Part shown: in pieces, positions 1-10,859 of the stretch
How the letters are laid out: each line of letters begins with the position of its first letter
Numbering within the stretch: position 1 is the first letter of the stretch
Assembly: GCA_003254905.1 (NCBI GenBank)
Contig: QANU01017267.1
Location: forward strand, 14,431-78,430
DNA: 64,000 nucleotides
Direction: 5' to 3'
DNA from: Nissolia schottii
Taxonomy: Eukaryota > Streptophyta > Magnoliopsida > Fabales > Fabaceae
The notes under the pieces: model-generated
Told to the model about the DNA's origin: nothing
The model's input: only the letters and a program-made list of their open reading frames with translations
The model's database searches: none
Made by a program: the position numbers and the translations under genes

Positions 1-640
1 TGTTTGCTGACTTAAGATGCATTAAATGCACAACGGCTAGGATCACCTTGAGCTTAATAAATACTCACCAAACTCATCATTTGAAGGTTGAACATTAATT
101 CTATAACACCCAACATTTTCTACTTCATTTATTACAGTCATTGAGCCATCTTTCAAAGCTTAGAGAGAGTTTCATACACATACACCTATAGGCCTTCAAA
201 TTGTATTATTCACTCTTCAAGAGAGTTTCTAATCAAACACAAATCATATTCTTGTAAAGAGGGTGAGGTATCTCTCTCAAGTGATTAGGGTGTGATCCCT
301 AAGGAAAATTGCTTGAGGCTCGAGTAGAGTGCTCATCTTGTAAAGGTTGTCAAGCACCTAAGATTCAAGCTTGAAGAATAGTGGAAAAATCTTGAGCGGA
401 TTGCTTGGGGATTGGAGGTAGATCACAAGGGTGGTTGAACCAAGATAAATTGAGTTTGCATCTTCTCTATCCCTTAACTCCTTAATTTGTTTATGCTCAA
501 GATTGCTTCTATCTTTACTAATTGATAATCTGCATTAAATCTTGGTGGTTTATTGGCAACAAAGAAAAGATTTTAAAAAATAATCTACATACCCAATTCA
601 CCCCCCTCTTGTGTTTTTGAAGCCACTTGGTAACAACAAT
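1..640 (+). mobile_element. Sirevirus-like copia LTR fragment
   Basis: No long open frame is present. The stretch has the texture of a Sirevirus (Ty1-copia, SIRE-type) LTR: repeated runs about caagcttgaag and ttgcttgggg in the first 430 bases, and the segment cccaattcacccccctcttg near 590-612, which I recognise from the 3' part of SIRE LTRs. It is cut by the window edge, so no terminal TG or target duplication can be checked. The element type is an inference from recalled LTR sequence; a solo or truncated LTR fits best because no internal coding sequence follows. Confidence 0.4.
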
Positions 641-1712
641 GTTTATCCTGTATAAAACCACTATTATCTTAGTGTAACCATCATTACTTTGGGTGAATAC
701 CCACCTTAGCGACAATCTAGTTTTGTCTCCGAATCTCAATCGCCAAATAATATTATCAACATCCTTTTGTGACTTTAACTAGCGAGTTCCACACGAATTG
801 CCCATGGATTTCTGTCGCCAATCAATTATTGTCGCGTCGATTCTTCTATCTCGACCAATTCATTAGCCTCACAAGTTCTTCATGTCACAAACCGATTATT
901 ATTGCGTTGATTCTTTTATTATGACCAATTTTTAGAGAATCTTGGTTATCTTCTTGTGACCAATACTACTAGTATACCAAAGTTCTTTTTTGACGCTTAC
1001 TCTTAGTAAAATTCACTTCTATACTTTCTGATTGTGTCATGGATTTTGGCGACCCTAACAAATGCCCCCAAAGTTCTCACGTTTGAATTTTTAAATAAGA
1101 AAAAGGTGGGAACTTTGAATTTCAACATTTTCATTCAGGGGTATCTAGGTAAACTACTGCTCCGCCTTCAATTCTCGAGGCTTTCTTAAATGTCACATCA
1201 ATCATTACTGAACGGTTTTCGATGCAAAACCATTGTGCTTTCCAACCGTAATCATGCCCACTCTATCCCGTATCCCTAAACAGTAATCATTTCACCTAAA
1301 CACCCATGGGTAACAAAGGGTAAAATAAACTTACCCAGCCTTTGATCTCTTCTTTTCTCACAGTCCCCCTTTTGTATAAATAACTCCTTTCTTCACCGAG
1401 GCTTTCCTCGAGTTTTTTCTGCATTTTCTAGAGTTAATCATTCCCTTTTCCGTCCTCGAAACCTTTCGCTTGAGTGGCTAGACCCATTTCCCTGAGAATG
1501 CCTGCGAGATCTGTAGGTTCAACGTTGCGTTTTATCCTATCCCTACGCGATGGCATGGCTAATCTGTCGTGCCTGCACAAACTCTGAGCTAATCAGACTC
1601 AAGACAGGCTAGTACTCATAAACTTAGCACATACCACTTAGTAGAAACATACATCGTTCTCATGCTCAAAAGCATAGTACAGCTCAGTCCTCAAACTCAC
1701 TTGGACCAAACT
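641..1712. other. Non-coding region, probable leader of a truncated LTR element
   Basis: No coding region is supported. The right edge abuts a minus-strand tRNA-Met-type primer-binding site, so at least the last few hundred bases should be the untranslated leader of a minus-oriented LTR retroelement. A TATA-like tataaataa lies near 1375-1383, followed by a pyrimidine-rich stretch; this could be the core promoter of an older insertion or of a lost gene. No gag or pol motif is visible. Confidence 0.3.
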
Positions 1713-1724
1713 GCTCTGATACCA
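1713..1724 (-). other. Primer-binding site (tRNA-iMet type)
   Basis: On the minus strand the bases read TGGTATCAGAGC, the standard plant LTR-element complement to the 3' end of initiator tRNA-Met. It sits two bases beyond the LTR terminus (...GTGTTACA on the minus strand) that ends at 1727. The LTR at 1727-2524 is therefore a 5' LTR in minus orientation whose internal region lay to the left. Confidence 0.7.
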
Positions 1725-1726
1725 AC

Positions 1727-1992
1727 TGTAACACCCCTGCTAACTGCCCACTCCATGGTAGTAAGCAATGCTCACAGGGTTGTTATCTGCTGGGTTTGGG
1801 TTACTTCTAGCCCCTACTTTTAGCTTTGCAAATATTTCTTACTAAAAAATATGGACCGTTTTCAAAACTTTTTCTTTCTTACATAAACTATGAGCCGTAC
1901 GTGTTCAAGAAATCGTATAGATATGCAAGTGATAGAGTACCGATGGACTTAAGTGATAACTAAACTATGGGATATCGATACATACGATCTCA

Positions 1993-2045
<53 letters not shown>

Positions 2046-2524
2046 CACACGTATATACAATTATCTGGCCCATGAAATAATCACACATTCAAGTAATAAT
2101 ACATAATTACACATTCCTTTGCACTAGTTCATAACACATTTAATTCTCATATGGGCTAAGGGCACACCTAGCCTTACCAACAGGAAACACTAATCGTTCC
2201 CTTCCCTGCAAGCCACCTACCGGCAGGAAAGTGAACATCCATGCTAGCCACCTACCAACAGGAAACATTTATTTTTACTTCTCTGCAGGCTCCTACCAAC
2301 GGAAACCTTAGACTTTTCACTACCGGCCCTATGCCAGGTAGGATAGTAACCATATCTTATCATAGTACCTCATCACATTTTCAAGGTTCCTCTGACATCC
2401 CTTCATAACGTCTATACATACTCTTGGCTCTATCGTTCTCTTACATACTTATTTCTATCTTAAGCTTATTTATTCTATTCATTCGTACATTTAACAAGGT
2501 CTTAAGTTAGGGGGACTTGTTAAG
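1727..2524 (-). mobile_element. 5' LTR fragment, TGTAACACCC family, minus orientation
   Basis: It begins TGTAACACCCC on the plus strand and is next to a primer-binding site. It is truncated at 2524, where another LTR starts. Reverse-complemented, it aligns by eye with 9305-10854: shared blocks include the segment around the pentad agccgtacgtg and the block with gctaaaagtag. It contains an AT/AC microsatellite and spaced copies of a (c)tgcaagccacctacc motif, the inverse of the hairpin array near 9.6-10 kb. Confidence 0.6.
1995..2053. repeat. Compound (AT)n-(AC)n microsatellite
   Basis: About 20 AT dinucleotides run into about 7-8 AC dinucleotides inside the minus-oriented LTR. The equivalent site in the inverted copy (near 10,580) has only a short tacatatatatc, so the expansion is private to this copy. 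Confidence 0.95.
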
Positions 2525-2737
2525 TGTCATATTTTGGTATTTTCATAGGTTAAAATGACACATATCTGCTTTATTTTCCATCAATAATCTAACCAATTTC
2601 CCCACTTTTGTAGGATTTCTAGTATAATTCAAAAGATGGATACAAATATCTTTTAAAGACAAATCCAACAAGAAATGGGAAGCAAGGAACAAGGCGATCA
2701 AAAGAGTCAAGGAATAACCAAAGGAGACAAATAAGGC

Positions 2738-2963
2738 TCAGACCGCTCAGCAGTCCACCATAGCCACTCAGTGGTCCCTTACTTCAGGGAAAAGTAACTT
2801 AGGCACGAAGCAATCTCTACAGCCACCCTTCAGCCGCCTGACACCGCTCAGCGGCCTGCACGCCGCTCAGTAACTCTGACAAGATAATGTCAGGTCTGCA
2901 TGTCAGAACTGACATAACTTCATGGTGAAGCAACCCTTACTGAGAAAAACCGTTCAGCGGCCC
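2738..2963. repeat. Cluster of CCGCTCAGCGG-like palindromic units
   Basis: At least five copies of a short interrupted palindrome lie near 2742, 2764, 2843, 2862 and 2950. The clearest are CCGCTCAGCGG, CCACTCAGTGG and CCGTTCAGCGG. In the second, both arms change together (CCGC/GCGG to CCAC/GTGG), keeping the stem. The cluster is upstream of the LTR TATA-like box. Confidence 0.6.
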
Positions 2964-3536
2964 CTGAAGAATTTCCCTATAAATAGGGCCCTACATTTCA
3001 GCATTGGGGACATTACTTCACATCCATTTCTCATTCAATTCTGATCCAAATCCTTAGTGTAGTTTAGCAACAAAGAGGAGGCTAGAGAATGAGCGAAGAG
3101 TGATCAAGGAGCACTGCGGTCCTTGTCATGACGGCGTGAGAACATATCATGGTGAGTATTCATCACCTTACGCCTTTGATTTCCTCTTGTAAGATGGATT
3201 TATAATCCTCTTGTTGTTAGGATTTTGATGAATATTATAGAATGATTGTATCCATATACTCTTGTATGAATGAATCTATCAATTTCTTTGATTTACATGA
3301 ATTGGTTTTACGCTTAATGCCTGTTTTAGTTTAGCTACCTAAAACTTGATCTAAAACTGTATTATTGCGAGTAAGAACTGCATCATTAAGGTTGGAACAA
3401 AATCAACTCATCTAATACTCTTAATTGCTAGAAATAGAATTAAGATTATTAGTTGTTTTAACATCTGAAATAACGTCAGTTGCTTTGTTAGTTTGTGCGA
3501 GAGATTGACAAAACAACAAAGGGACTGAGTGATCTT

Positions 3537-4196
3537 TGATTGGAAATTCAACACAATAATTCGACAACTCAATCGGAGCTATATGCAGCGGATAATAATT
3601 TCCCCAACTTGCAAGAATCTATGAGGAGCAATAACAATAATGGCAATAACAATAACACACAAACAGGAAGACACGGGAATTTTTAACGTGGAAAACCTTC
3701 TCAATGTGAGAAGTAAAAACCACGGGCACAAGTCAGTCAATCAAGCTCCACTATGATCAAAATAGGGTACAAGAGAGTCTCAATCACAGCACAAATCGTG
3801 CTCAATAATCAGCCAATAGAACAAGGCAAGAATGATGAAATAGCGAATAAAAGAAACCAGAAAATCCCAACCTCGATGTTACTATGCGTGGCCAATTTCT
3901 CATTGCTTAGGCAACTTCTTGACGATCCGACCGTCCAGATTAAAGTATCACAAGTTCTGAACCTACTGTAAAAATTTCAGCCCGATCCAACGGTGAACGA
4001 AGTGGTGGCTGCCAATCGAAAATTGCTGTGCAGACAAAAACGGGAAAAACCTTTTTCTTCTCTTCTCCTTATTTTCTCTCTTTTCTCTGCCTCCTCTCTT
4101 AACCCTAACAACTGACCCCTCTCCACTATTAAGTGAGAATAGTGGGTTTGTAAATATTGGGCCTTTCTCCACATAGGAAGGGAGCCCAACGCAACA
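3537..4196 (-). repeat. 3' LTR of the copia element
   Basis: This 660-bp LTR lies downstream in element sense. It begins TGATTGG and ends CAACA on the plus strand. The small open frames inside it are also found in the other LTR and are not genes. Confidence 0.9.
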
Positions 4197-4210
4197 AATC
4201 TCCCCCTCAC
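4197..4210 (-). other. Polypurine tract of the copia element
   Basis: On the minus strand the bases next to the 3' LTR read gtgagggggagatt, a purine run where plus-strand DNA synthesis of LTR elements is primed. Confidence 0.7.
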
Positions 4211-4212
4211 AA

Positions 4213-4536
4213 CTATGTGGAGGTGATCGACAAACCGGCGATCTCACAACAAGTTTCAAACTTGCTTCTCGGTAGTGTCTTAGTCATCATATCAGCACAA
4301 TTATCATCTGTATGAACTTTTGCCAACTCCAGCAACCTAGCCTCCAAAGCATCACGTATCCAATGATACCTCACATCAATATGCTTTGACCTAGAGTGAA
4401 AAGTTGAATTCTTACCAAGATGAATGGCACTCTGACTATCACAAAATAACAAGTACTTGTCTTGAACAAAACCAAGCTCCTGCAAGAGTTTCTTCACCCA
4501 AAGTAACTCCTTGCATGCTTCTGTAATGGCAATGAA
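4213..4536 (-). pseudogene. Copia RNase H, C-terminal part
   Basis: It continues the reverse transcriptase frame after an in-frame stop at the preceding CVALSTTEV motif. Copia RNase H signatures are clear: FCDSQSAIHLGKN, then HIDVRYHWIRD, and a final ADMMTKTLP near the C-terminus. The expected residue after TTE would lead into EYIA in related elements; here the codons read through a stop. It is part of one Pol polyprotein, broken here. Confidence 0.85.
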
Positions 4537-5907
4537 TTATACCTCAGTAGTGGACAACGCAACACACTTCTGTAGTCTAGATTGCCATGCCACAGCTCCC
4601 CCTGCAAACTTAATCATGTAGCCTGAAGTAGACCTTCTGAAATCTATGTCTCCAGCCATATCAGAATCAGTATAGCCTACAAGGATAGGCTTATCACCTC
4701 CAAAACAAAGCCTCAAACCAGTAGTACCACGAAGATACCTCAAAATCCATTTCACAGCATTCCAATGCTCTCTACCTGGATTAGACAAAAATCTACTGAC
4801 TGTACCAACAGCATGAGCAATATCTGGTCTTGTACACACCATTGCATACATCAAACTACCCACAGCAGATGCATAAGGAACCCGTTGCATATCTGATTTT
4901 TCAGATTCATTGGAAGGACTCTGTTTAGCACTTAATTTAAAATGAGTAGCAAGAGGAGTGCTTACTGCCTTAGCATTTTCCATCTGGAACCTCTGTAGCA
5001 CTCTTTCAACATAGTGTTCCTGTGACATCCAAAGCTTCTTCTCTTGCCTATCACGCATGATTCTTATACCAAGAATTTGCTTAGCAGCTCCCATGTCTTT
5101 CATGGCAAATGACTCGCCCAATTGCTTCTTCAACCTGTCAATCATGGAAATATCTTTCCCAACAATAAGCATGTCATCAACATACAATAACAGGATAATA
5201 AAATCACTATTAGCAAACTTTTTAACAAAGACACAATGATCAGAAGTAGTCTTCTTGTAGCCTTGCTCACACATAACAGACTCAAACTTCTTGTACCACT
5301 GTCGCGGAGCCTGCTTCAAACCATATAGGCTTTTTCTTAGCCTACACACATAGTCTTCCTTGCCTTCAACAAGAAAACCCTCAGGTTGCTTCATGTAAAT
5401 CTCTTCCTCCAAATCACCGTGAAGGAAAGCGGTTTTGACATCCATTTGCTCTACCTCTAAATCAAGAGTAGCAGCCAAACTCAACATAGTTCTAATGGAT
5501 GACATCTTCACCACAGGAGAAAAAATCTCATTGAAGTCAACACCTTTTCTCTGTCTAAAACCTTTCACCACCAATCTGGCTTTATATCTTGGAGATGTAG
5601 AATTGCTTTCTTGCTTTACCCTGAAGATCCACCTGTTTTCCAAAGCCTTCTTGCCTTTTGGCAATTTCACCAAGTCAAAAGTGTGATTATCATGCAAAGA
5701 CTTCATTTCATCTTGCATTGCATCCAGCCACTTTTTCTTTTCTTCACTCTCCATGGCCTCAAGATAACACTCAGGTTCTCCTCCATCTGTCAAGGCAACA
5801 TAGTCATCAGAAGAATACCTGGTAGATGGTTTCCCCTGCCTATTAGACCTCCAAATCTGAACTTGTGGTGGTTCAGGAGCATCACCAAGATCCCCATCTT
5901 GTGACAT
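4537..5907 (-). pseudogene. Copia reverse transcriptase and start of RNase H
   Basis: The open stretch is 456 codons. The copia RT domain is evident: WIFRVKQ near residue 93, KARLVVKGF, QMDVKTAFLHGDLEEEIYM, SLYGLKQAPRQWY and the catalytic YVDDMLIVG. This is followed by VCTRPDIAHAVG, YTDSDMAGD and QKCVALSTTEV, which opens RNase H. The RT core looks intact; the copy is inactivated by stops on both sides. Expression would depend on the LTR promoter from the right. Confidence 0.92.
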
Positions 5908-5958
5908 CCCATGTTCCTCTTCAACATCATCAATAGGAACATCAAAATCATCTCCAAG

Positions 5959-6477
5959 TTACTGATCACCAACATCATCATGTTGCTCATCATTCTGAAC
6001 ATTATTCTCAGTAGTATCCAGATCATGTACAGGCATCCGAACTGGATCAACATTAGAAAAGCTATTATCTATCTCAGGTGTAGTCTTCTCTATCTTATCA
6101 ATGTCTTTAATGGTTTGGTCTTCCATAAACTTCACATCACGGCTTCTAACTGCCTTCTTCTCAACAGGATCAAAGAACTTGTAGCCAAATTCATCCTGAC
6201 CATAACCAATAAAGATGCATTGTCTTGTCTTCGCATCCAACTTGGATCTCTCATCCTTTGGAACATGCACATATGCTTTACAACCAAAGACTCGCAAATG
6301 ATCATACCTGACATTCTTGCCAAACCAAATCTTGTCTGGCACCTCAGCATTCAAGGCAACTGCAGGACTCAGATTAATAACATGCACTGCCGTGTACAAT
6401 GCCTCACCCCAGAAATGCTTAGGCAACTTTGCTTTAGAAAGCATACATCTAACTCTTTCAATCAATGTCCTGTTCAT
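5959..6477 (-). pseudogene. Copia integrase, C-terminal part
   Basis: It begins MNRTLIERVRCML and continues through KLPKHFWGEA, HLRVFGCKAYVHVPKDERSKLD, FIGYGQDEFGYKF and SRDVKF. These are the end of the integrase core and the linker to RT in Tnt1-like elements. Stops separate it from the preceding core near 6560 and from the RT near 5957. Confidence 0.88.
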
Positions 6478-6564
6478 CCTCTCTGCTAAACCATTCAGCT
6501 GAGGAGTTTTAGGAGGAGTCTTTTCATGTCTGATACCGTGCTGCTTGCAATAGACATCAAACGA

Positions 6565-7725
6565 TCAACAATACTCACCACCATTGTCAGTACGAATGCA
6601 TTTCAGCTTCTTACCTGACTGTCTCTCAACCAAGACATGGAATTCTTTGAATTTCTCCAGAACCTGGTCACTTGTCTTCAAAGCATAGACCCAAAGCTTC
6701 CTGGAACAATCATCAATAAAGGTAACAAAATAAAGTGCACCACTAAATGACTTTACCTTCAATGGGCCACAAACATCAGAATGCACCAATTCAAGCAACT
6801 CTGACTTCTTTGAGGGAGGGTGCTTCTTGAATGATACTCTAGTCTGCTTACCAGCCATGCAATGAGAACATTTCTCCAACTCAGCACTCTTCAATCCTGG
6901 AAGCACATCCTTTTTAGCTAAACAATTCAACCCCTTCTCACTGATATGAGTAAGCCTTCGGTGCCACAAAGAAGCCTCCATATCCATGGCGTTCACACTG
7001 TCTTTAGCAACCAATGCTTTTGTCCAATACAGTTTACTGATTCTCTCCCCTTTAGCCACAATTAAGTTACCTCTGGTGAGTTTCCATTTTCCTGAGCCAA
7101 AGTGATTTCCATAACCACCATCATCAAGCATCTGCACGGAGATCAAATTAAAGCGAACATCTGGAGCATGTTTGACTCCTCTAAGTAACAACTGCACTCC
7201 CATGTTGGTCTGCAAGCAAACATCACCAATACCAACCACCTTAGACACACCATCATTACCCATCTTCAACACTCCAAAATCACCAGAAGTGTAAGATGTG
7301 AAGAACTCCTTCCTTGGTGTAACATGCAGTGTAGCACCACTATCAATTATCCACATGCTCTCATCTGATACAAGATTAACTGAATCATGGTCACGGAGAA
7401 TAATAAGATCATAATCGCAAGTAGCAGTAGCAACACGATCATCATTGTCATGATGCTTCTCTTTCTGTTTCCCTTTCTTATCGTTGCTCTCCCTTTTCCA
7501 TTGTAAACAATTTCTCTGTATGTGCCCCATTTTGTGACAATAATGACACTCCACATTCTTGTATCTGGACTTGGACTTACTTCTGCTTTTCTCTCTACTC
7601 CCTTTCGGTTCCTTTTTCTGACTTCTCCCCCTGTTCTCAGTGACAAGTACCTCGGAATGAGAAGAAGTACCATAGGCCTTCCTTCTCATCTCCTCATTAA
7701 GAACATTACTCTTGACATTTTCCAA
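6565..7725 (-). pseudogene. Copia zinc knuckle, protease and integrase N-terminal core
   Basis: 386 codons are open. In order: a Lys/Arg/Ser-rich stretch; a CCHC knuckle CHYCHKMGHIQRNC near residue 60; the aspartic protease motif WIIDSGATLHVT near 126-137; the pre-integrase zinc finger (LWHRRLTHIS, then CSHC); and the integrase core with HSDVCGPL, FIDDCSRKLWVY and DNGGEYC. A stop follows directly after DNGGEYC, truncating the integrase before its catalytic glutamate region. Confidence 0.92.
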
Positions 7726-7803
7726 AGAGACAACACCATCTGGGGATGAGTTTGTAATTGAAACCCGAAAAGTTTCCTAAGAATCTGGTAGAGTATTCAG
7801 TAG

Positions 7804-8241
7804 TCATAGTCCTAACACTTCATCATCAAACTTGATGCTCATTCCTGACAATTGATCTCGGAGCCCCTGAAAGTCATTCAAGTGATCTGAAATAGAAGTG
7901 CCCTCCTTGTACCTCAAATTCATCAAGGAATTCAACAAATATAATTTATTATTCCCTGAACTAGAAGCATACAAAGTCTCAATCTTCTTCCACAAGGATT
8001 TTGCATTTTCCTCATTAGCAATGTGATTATAAACATTGTCTTCAACATACTTACGAATAAAACCACAAACCTGCTGATGCTCAAACTTCCATTCCTCATC
8101 AGTCTTGTCTTTCGGCTTCTCAGTAGCAAATACAGGAAGATGCAATTTCTTCACAAATAATAAATCCTTCATTTTTCCCTTCCACAAGTGATAGTTAGTG
8201 CCATTCAAACAGACCATCTTATTTGTATTTGCCTCCATCAT
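7804..8241 (-). pseudogene. Copia Gag, N-terminal part
   Basis: 145 codons are open and begin [20 protein letters not shown], which fits a copia Gag start. The retrotransposon gag (UBN2-type) pattern continues through [23 protein letters not shown] and [14 protein letters not shown]. It ends early after DDEVLGL, where related Gags continue LLNSLP. A short gap and frame change lead to the zinc-knuckle part. Confidence 0.9.
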
Positions 8242-8271
8242 TCAAGCAAGTCAAATAACCCCAACCAAGGA

Positions 8272-8283
8272 GCTCTGATGCCA
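8272..8283 (-). other. Primer-binding site of the copia element
   Basis: On the minus strand the bases read TGGCATCAGAGC, one mismatch from the initiator tRNA-Met complement, just inside the 5' LTR. This fixes the direction of the element. Confidence 0.8.
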
Positions 8284-8286
8284 CTC

Positions 8287-8945
8287 TGATGGGAAATTCA
8301 ACACAATAATTCGACAACTCAATCAGAGCTATATGCAGCGGATAATAATTTCCCCAACTTGCAAGAATCTATGAGGAGCAATAACAAATAATGGCAATAA
8401 CAATAACACACAAACAGGAAGACACAGGAATTTTAACGTGGAAAACCTTCTCAATGTGAGAAGTAAAAACCACGGGCACAAGCCAGTCAATCAAGCTCCA
8501 CTATGATCAAAATAGGGTACAAGAGAGTCTCAATCACAGCACAAATCGTGCTCAATAATCAGCCAATAGAACAAGGCAAGAATGATGAAATAGAGAATAA
8601 AAGAAACCAAAAAACCCCAACCTCGCTGTTACTGTTCGTGGCCAATTTCTCACTGCTCAGGCAACTTCTTGTTGATCCGACCGTCCAGATTAAAGTATCA
8701 CAAGTTCCGAACCTGCTGTAAAAATTTCAGCCCGATCCAACGGTGAACGAAGCAGTGGCGGCCAATCGAAAATTTCTGTGCAGACAAAAAGGGAAAAACC
8801 TTTTTCTTCTCTTCTCCTTATTTTCTCTCTTTTATCTGCCTCCTCTCTTAACCCTAACAACTGACCCCTCTCCACTATTAAGTGAGAATAGTGGGTTTGC
8901 AAATATTAGGCATTTCTCCACATAGGAAGGGAGCCCAACCCAACA
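8287..8945 (-). repeat. 5' LTR of the copia element
   Basis: This LTR begins TGATGGG and ends CCCAACA (plus strand), followed by the ATCTT duplication. Relative to the other LTR it has scattered substitutions and a few one-base indels, consistent with an insertion that is not very recent. Confidence 0.9.
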
Positions 8946-9265
8946 ATCTTTTCATGCTTGAAAAAGATGAACAAGATAAGAACTGGTGGCAAGAAATCAA
9001 AGATGTGATAATTCATATGCATTGAGTGAATGGATATATGAACCTATAATATGACTCAATTCCCGACAAGCTTCCTGATCTACTTCTAATTTGTTGCCCA
9101 TTTATCTTTTGTCTATTTACTTCGTTACAAAAATCACTTTACAAATCTATTACTCTATTGTTTAATTAATAAACTCAAGAATGACTTTATTCAACTTCTC
9201 GTGGATACGACTATACCCGACTATACTGCAATTGAATCCCTTGAGGATTTGAAAGCTGTAAAGAA

Positions 9266-9267
<2 letters not shown>

Positions 9268-9304
<37 letters not shown>
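9268..9304. repeat. (AT)n microsatellite
   Basis: About 18 AT dinucleotides mark the junction between the Ty3-type LTR and the next LTR fragment and obscure the exact breakpoint. Confidence 0.95.
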
Positions 9305-9310
<6 letters not shown>

Positions 9311-10854
9311 GACGAGAGTGTAAAAAGCTTTCAACAACACTTAAAAGCCTAAGGGTTGGTTAACAACTAATAAGAAAGTTAAGAAGGATAGAGAGAGCAT
9401 GAAGTCGGTAAAGGTAAGTAGGAACGAAATAAATAAGCTTAAGATGGAGATAAGTATGTAAGAGGACTATAGAGCCAAGAGTATGTATAGACGTTATGAA
9501 GGTATGTTAGAAAAACTTGAAAATATGATGTGGAAATGTTCCAAGGATATGATAAGATAGGGTTACTTTCCTACCTGGCACAAGGCCGGTAGTGAAAAGT
9601 CAATGATTTCCCGTAGGTAGAAGCTTGCGGAGAAGCAAAGATAAGTATTCCTGTAGGTAGAAGCTTGCAGAAAGGTCTCTGCCCTGTATGTAGAAGCTCG
9701 CAAGGTAGTGATAGTAAGTTTCCCTGTAGGTAAAAGCTTGCAGGATGGTCTTCATAGGTAGAAGCTTGCGGAGAAGAGATCTGTCCTATAGGTAGAAGGT
9801 TGTAGGGGAGAGATGGTTAACAGGTCTCTGTAGGTAGAAGCTTGCAGAGAGTTGAAGATCAGTAGTCCTGTAGGTAGAAGCATATAGGAGAGTCTCTGTT
9901 GGTAGAAGCTTAAGGAGAGTCTCTACAGATAGAAGCTTACAGAGAAAGAAAGATCAATGTTCCTGTAGGTAGATGCTTACAGGGAAAAGAGTATAAGATG
10001 TATGTTTAACAAAGCAATGATAAGTAAGGAAGGTTTAAGGACACCTATATGAGAATAAGATATGCAAGAAAGACATGACCCAAAGTCACGAATAGAATGT
10101 AGCAAGTACAGAAGGTTTTCCCAGGATAAGTAAGTCAAAGAGTAGATTCCCCAATCACCTAGTAAACTAGTTAAAGCTGCTCAGGACTAGCAGGATTAAT
10201 AATTACAAGTAGGTTGTTAGTATGATATGTCATCTAGAGACCGCTGAGTGACGAAATCATAATTGAGTAGAAAACAAAGAATGATCCCCTGAGGTTTCCT
10301 ACTGAGAATTCAAGGTTCTCACCTCATTCCTTTATGGTTCCAGGCTAGCACGACAATTATGCCGAGGCGGAGCAGACGTCGGAGGACATGCAAAGGCTTG
10401 GGCATCAGAGGATTCTGAGGAAGTAAAAGACGATAGCTCATGCTTTATAATTGGATTAGCTAAGAGAACTAGACATGCCCTTAGCCTTTAGGAGAATTCA
10501 ATGTATCATGTACAATTAAATGTGTAATTATGTATTATTACTCAAATGTGAACTTATGTTATGGACCGGATGATTGTATATACATATATATCGTGAAATA
10601 CTTGGTATAGTATCCAACCAATTAGTTATCGCTTAAGTCCAATGGAACTCTATCGCTTGCATATCTATATGATTTCTCGGACAAGTACGGCTCATAGTTT
10701 GTGTAAGAAAGGGAAAGCGTTTTGAAAACGATCCATATTTTCGAGTAAGTTGCAAAGCTAAAAGTAGAGGGCTAGAAGTAACCCAACCAAAGCAGATAAC
10801 AACCCTATAATCAATGTTACGACTATAACGTAGGCTGAAAATAGGGGTGTAACA
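9305..10854 (+). mobile_element. LTR fragment, TGTAACACCC family, plus orientation
   Basis: It ends GGGGTGTAACA at 10,854 and is the inverted relative of 1727-2524. The shared segment around tagagaccgctgag and the following gttctcacctcattcc also appears near 32.7 kb and, more weakly, near 35.2 and 38.8 kb, so these LTRs are related. It contains the hairpin-unit array. No matching target duplication is found beside 1727 and 10,854, so the two fragments are probably separate insertions or a rearranged pair. No coding sequence is seen. Confidence 0.6.
9600..9985 (+). repeat. Array of 11 hairpin-like minisatellite units
   Basis: About 11 units share the core GGTAGAAGCTTGC, spaced about 25-45 bases. 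Each core is flanked by short complementary arms: CCTG...CAGG in several units, CTCTG...CAGAG near 9827, CTCTAC/ACAGAG near 9920 and CCTATA/TGTAGG near 9784. The arm sequence varies between units while pairing is mostly retained. It lies inside the LTR; related diverged units occur in the inverted copy at 2195-2310. Confidence 0.75.
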
Positions 10855-10859
10855 GTTTT

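Larger units (their letters stand above)
3537..8945 (-). mobile_element. Tnt1-like Ty1-copia retrotransposon, near-complete, disabled
   Basis: The 5.4 kb element is on the minus strand with LTRs of about 660 bp (3537-4196 and 8287-8945) that start TGAT and end AACA. A 5-bp target duplication ATCTT is found at 3532-3536 and 8946-8950. By eye the LTRs differ at about 25-30 positions. In element order it carries gag, CCHC, protease, integrase, reverse transcriptase and RNase H, the Pol order that defines Ty1-copia. Residue patterns resemble the tobacco Tnt1 lineage. Stops or frame changes separate gag from the zinc knuckle, split the integrase core, precede the reverse transcriptase and cut RNase H, so it cannot be autonomous. 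Confidence 0.95.
2525..9267 (+). mobile_element. Ty3-type LTR, split by a copia insertion
   Basis: An LTR-like sequence starts TGTCATATTTTGG at 2525, runs to 3536, and resumes at 8951-9267 after the copia element. It has a TATA-like ctataaatagggccc near 2981-2995, a leader-like stretch after it, and near its end the block ctcgtggatacgac, common in plant gypsy LTRs. The right terminus blurs into an (AT)n tract, so the end and any target duplication are uncertain. No coding domains remain. Roughly 1.33 kb of LTR-like sequence is left once the copia insertion is set aside. Confidence 0.5.

Noticed and set aside
5911-6489. 192-codon plus-strand frame opposite the copia integrase
   Set aside because: Shadow of the integrase frame on the minus strand, with no motif of its own.
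9600-9985. Possible CRISPR-like array
   Set aside because: The genome is plant, the unit is part of an LTR, spacing is irregular and spacers are not distinct.
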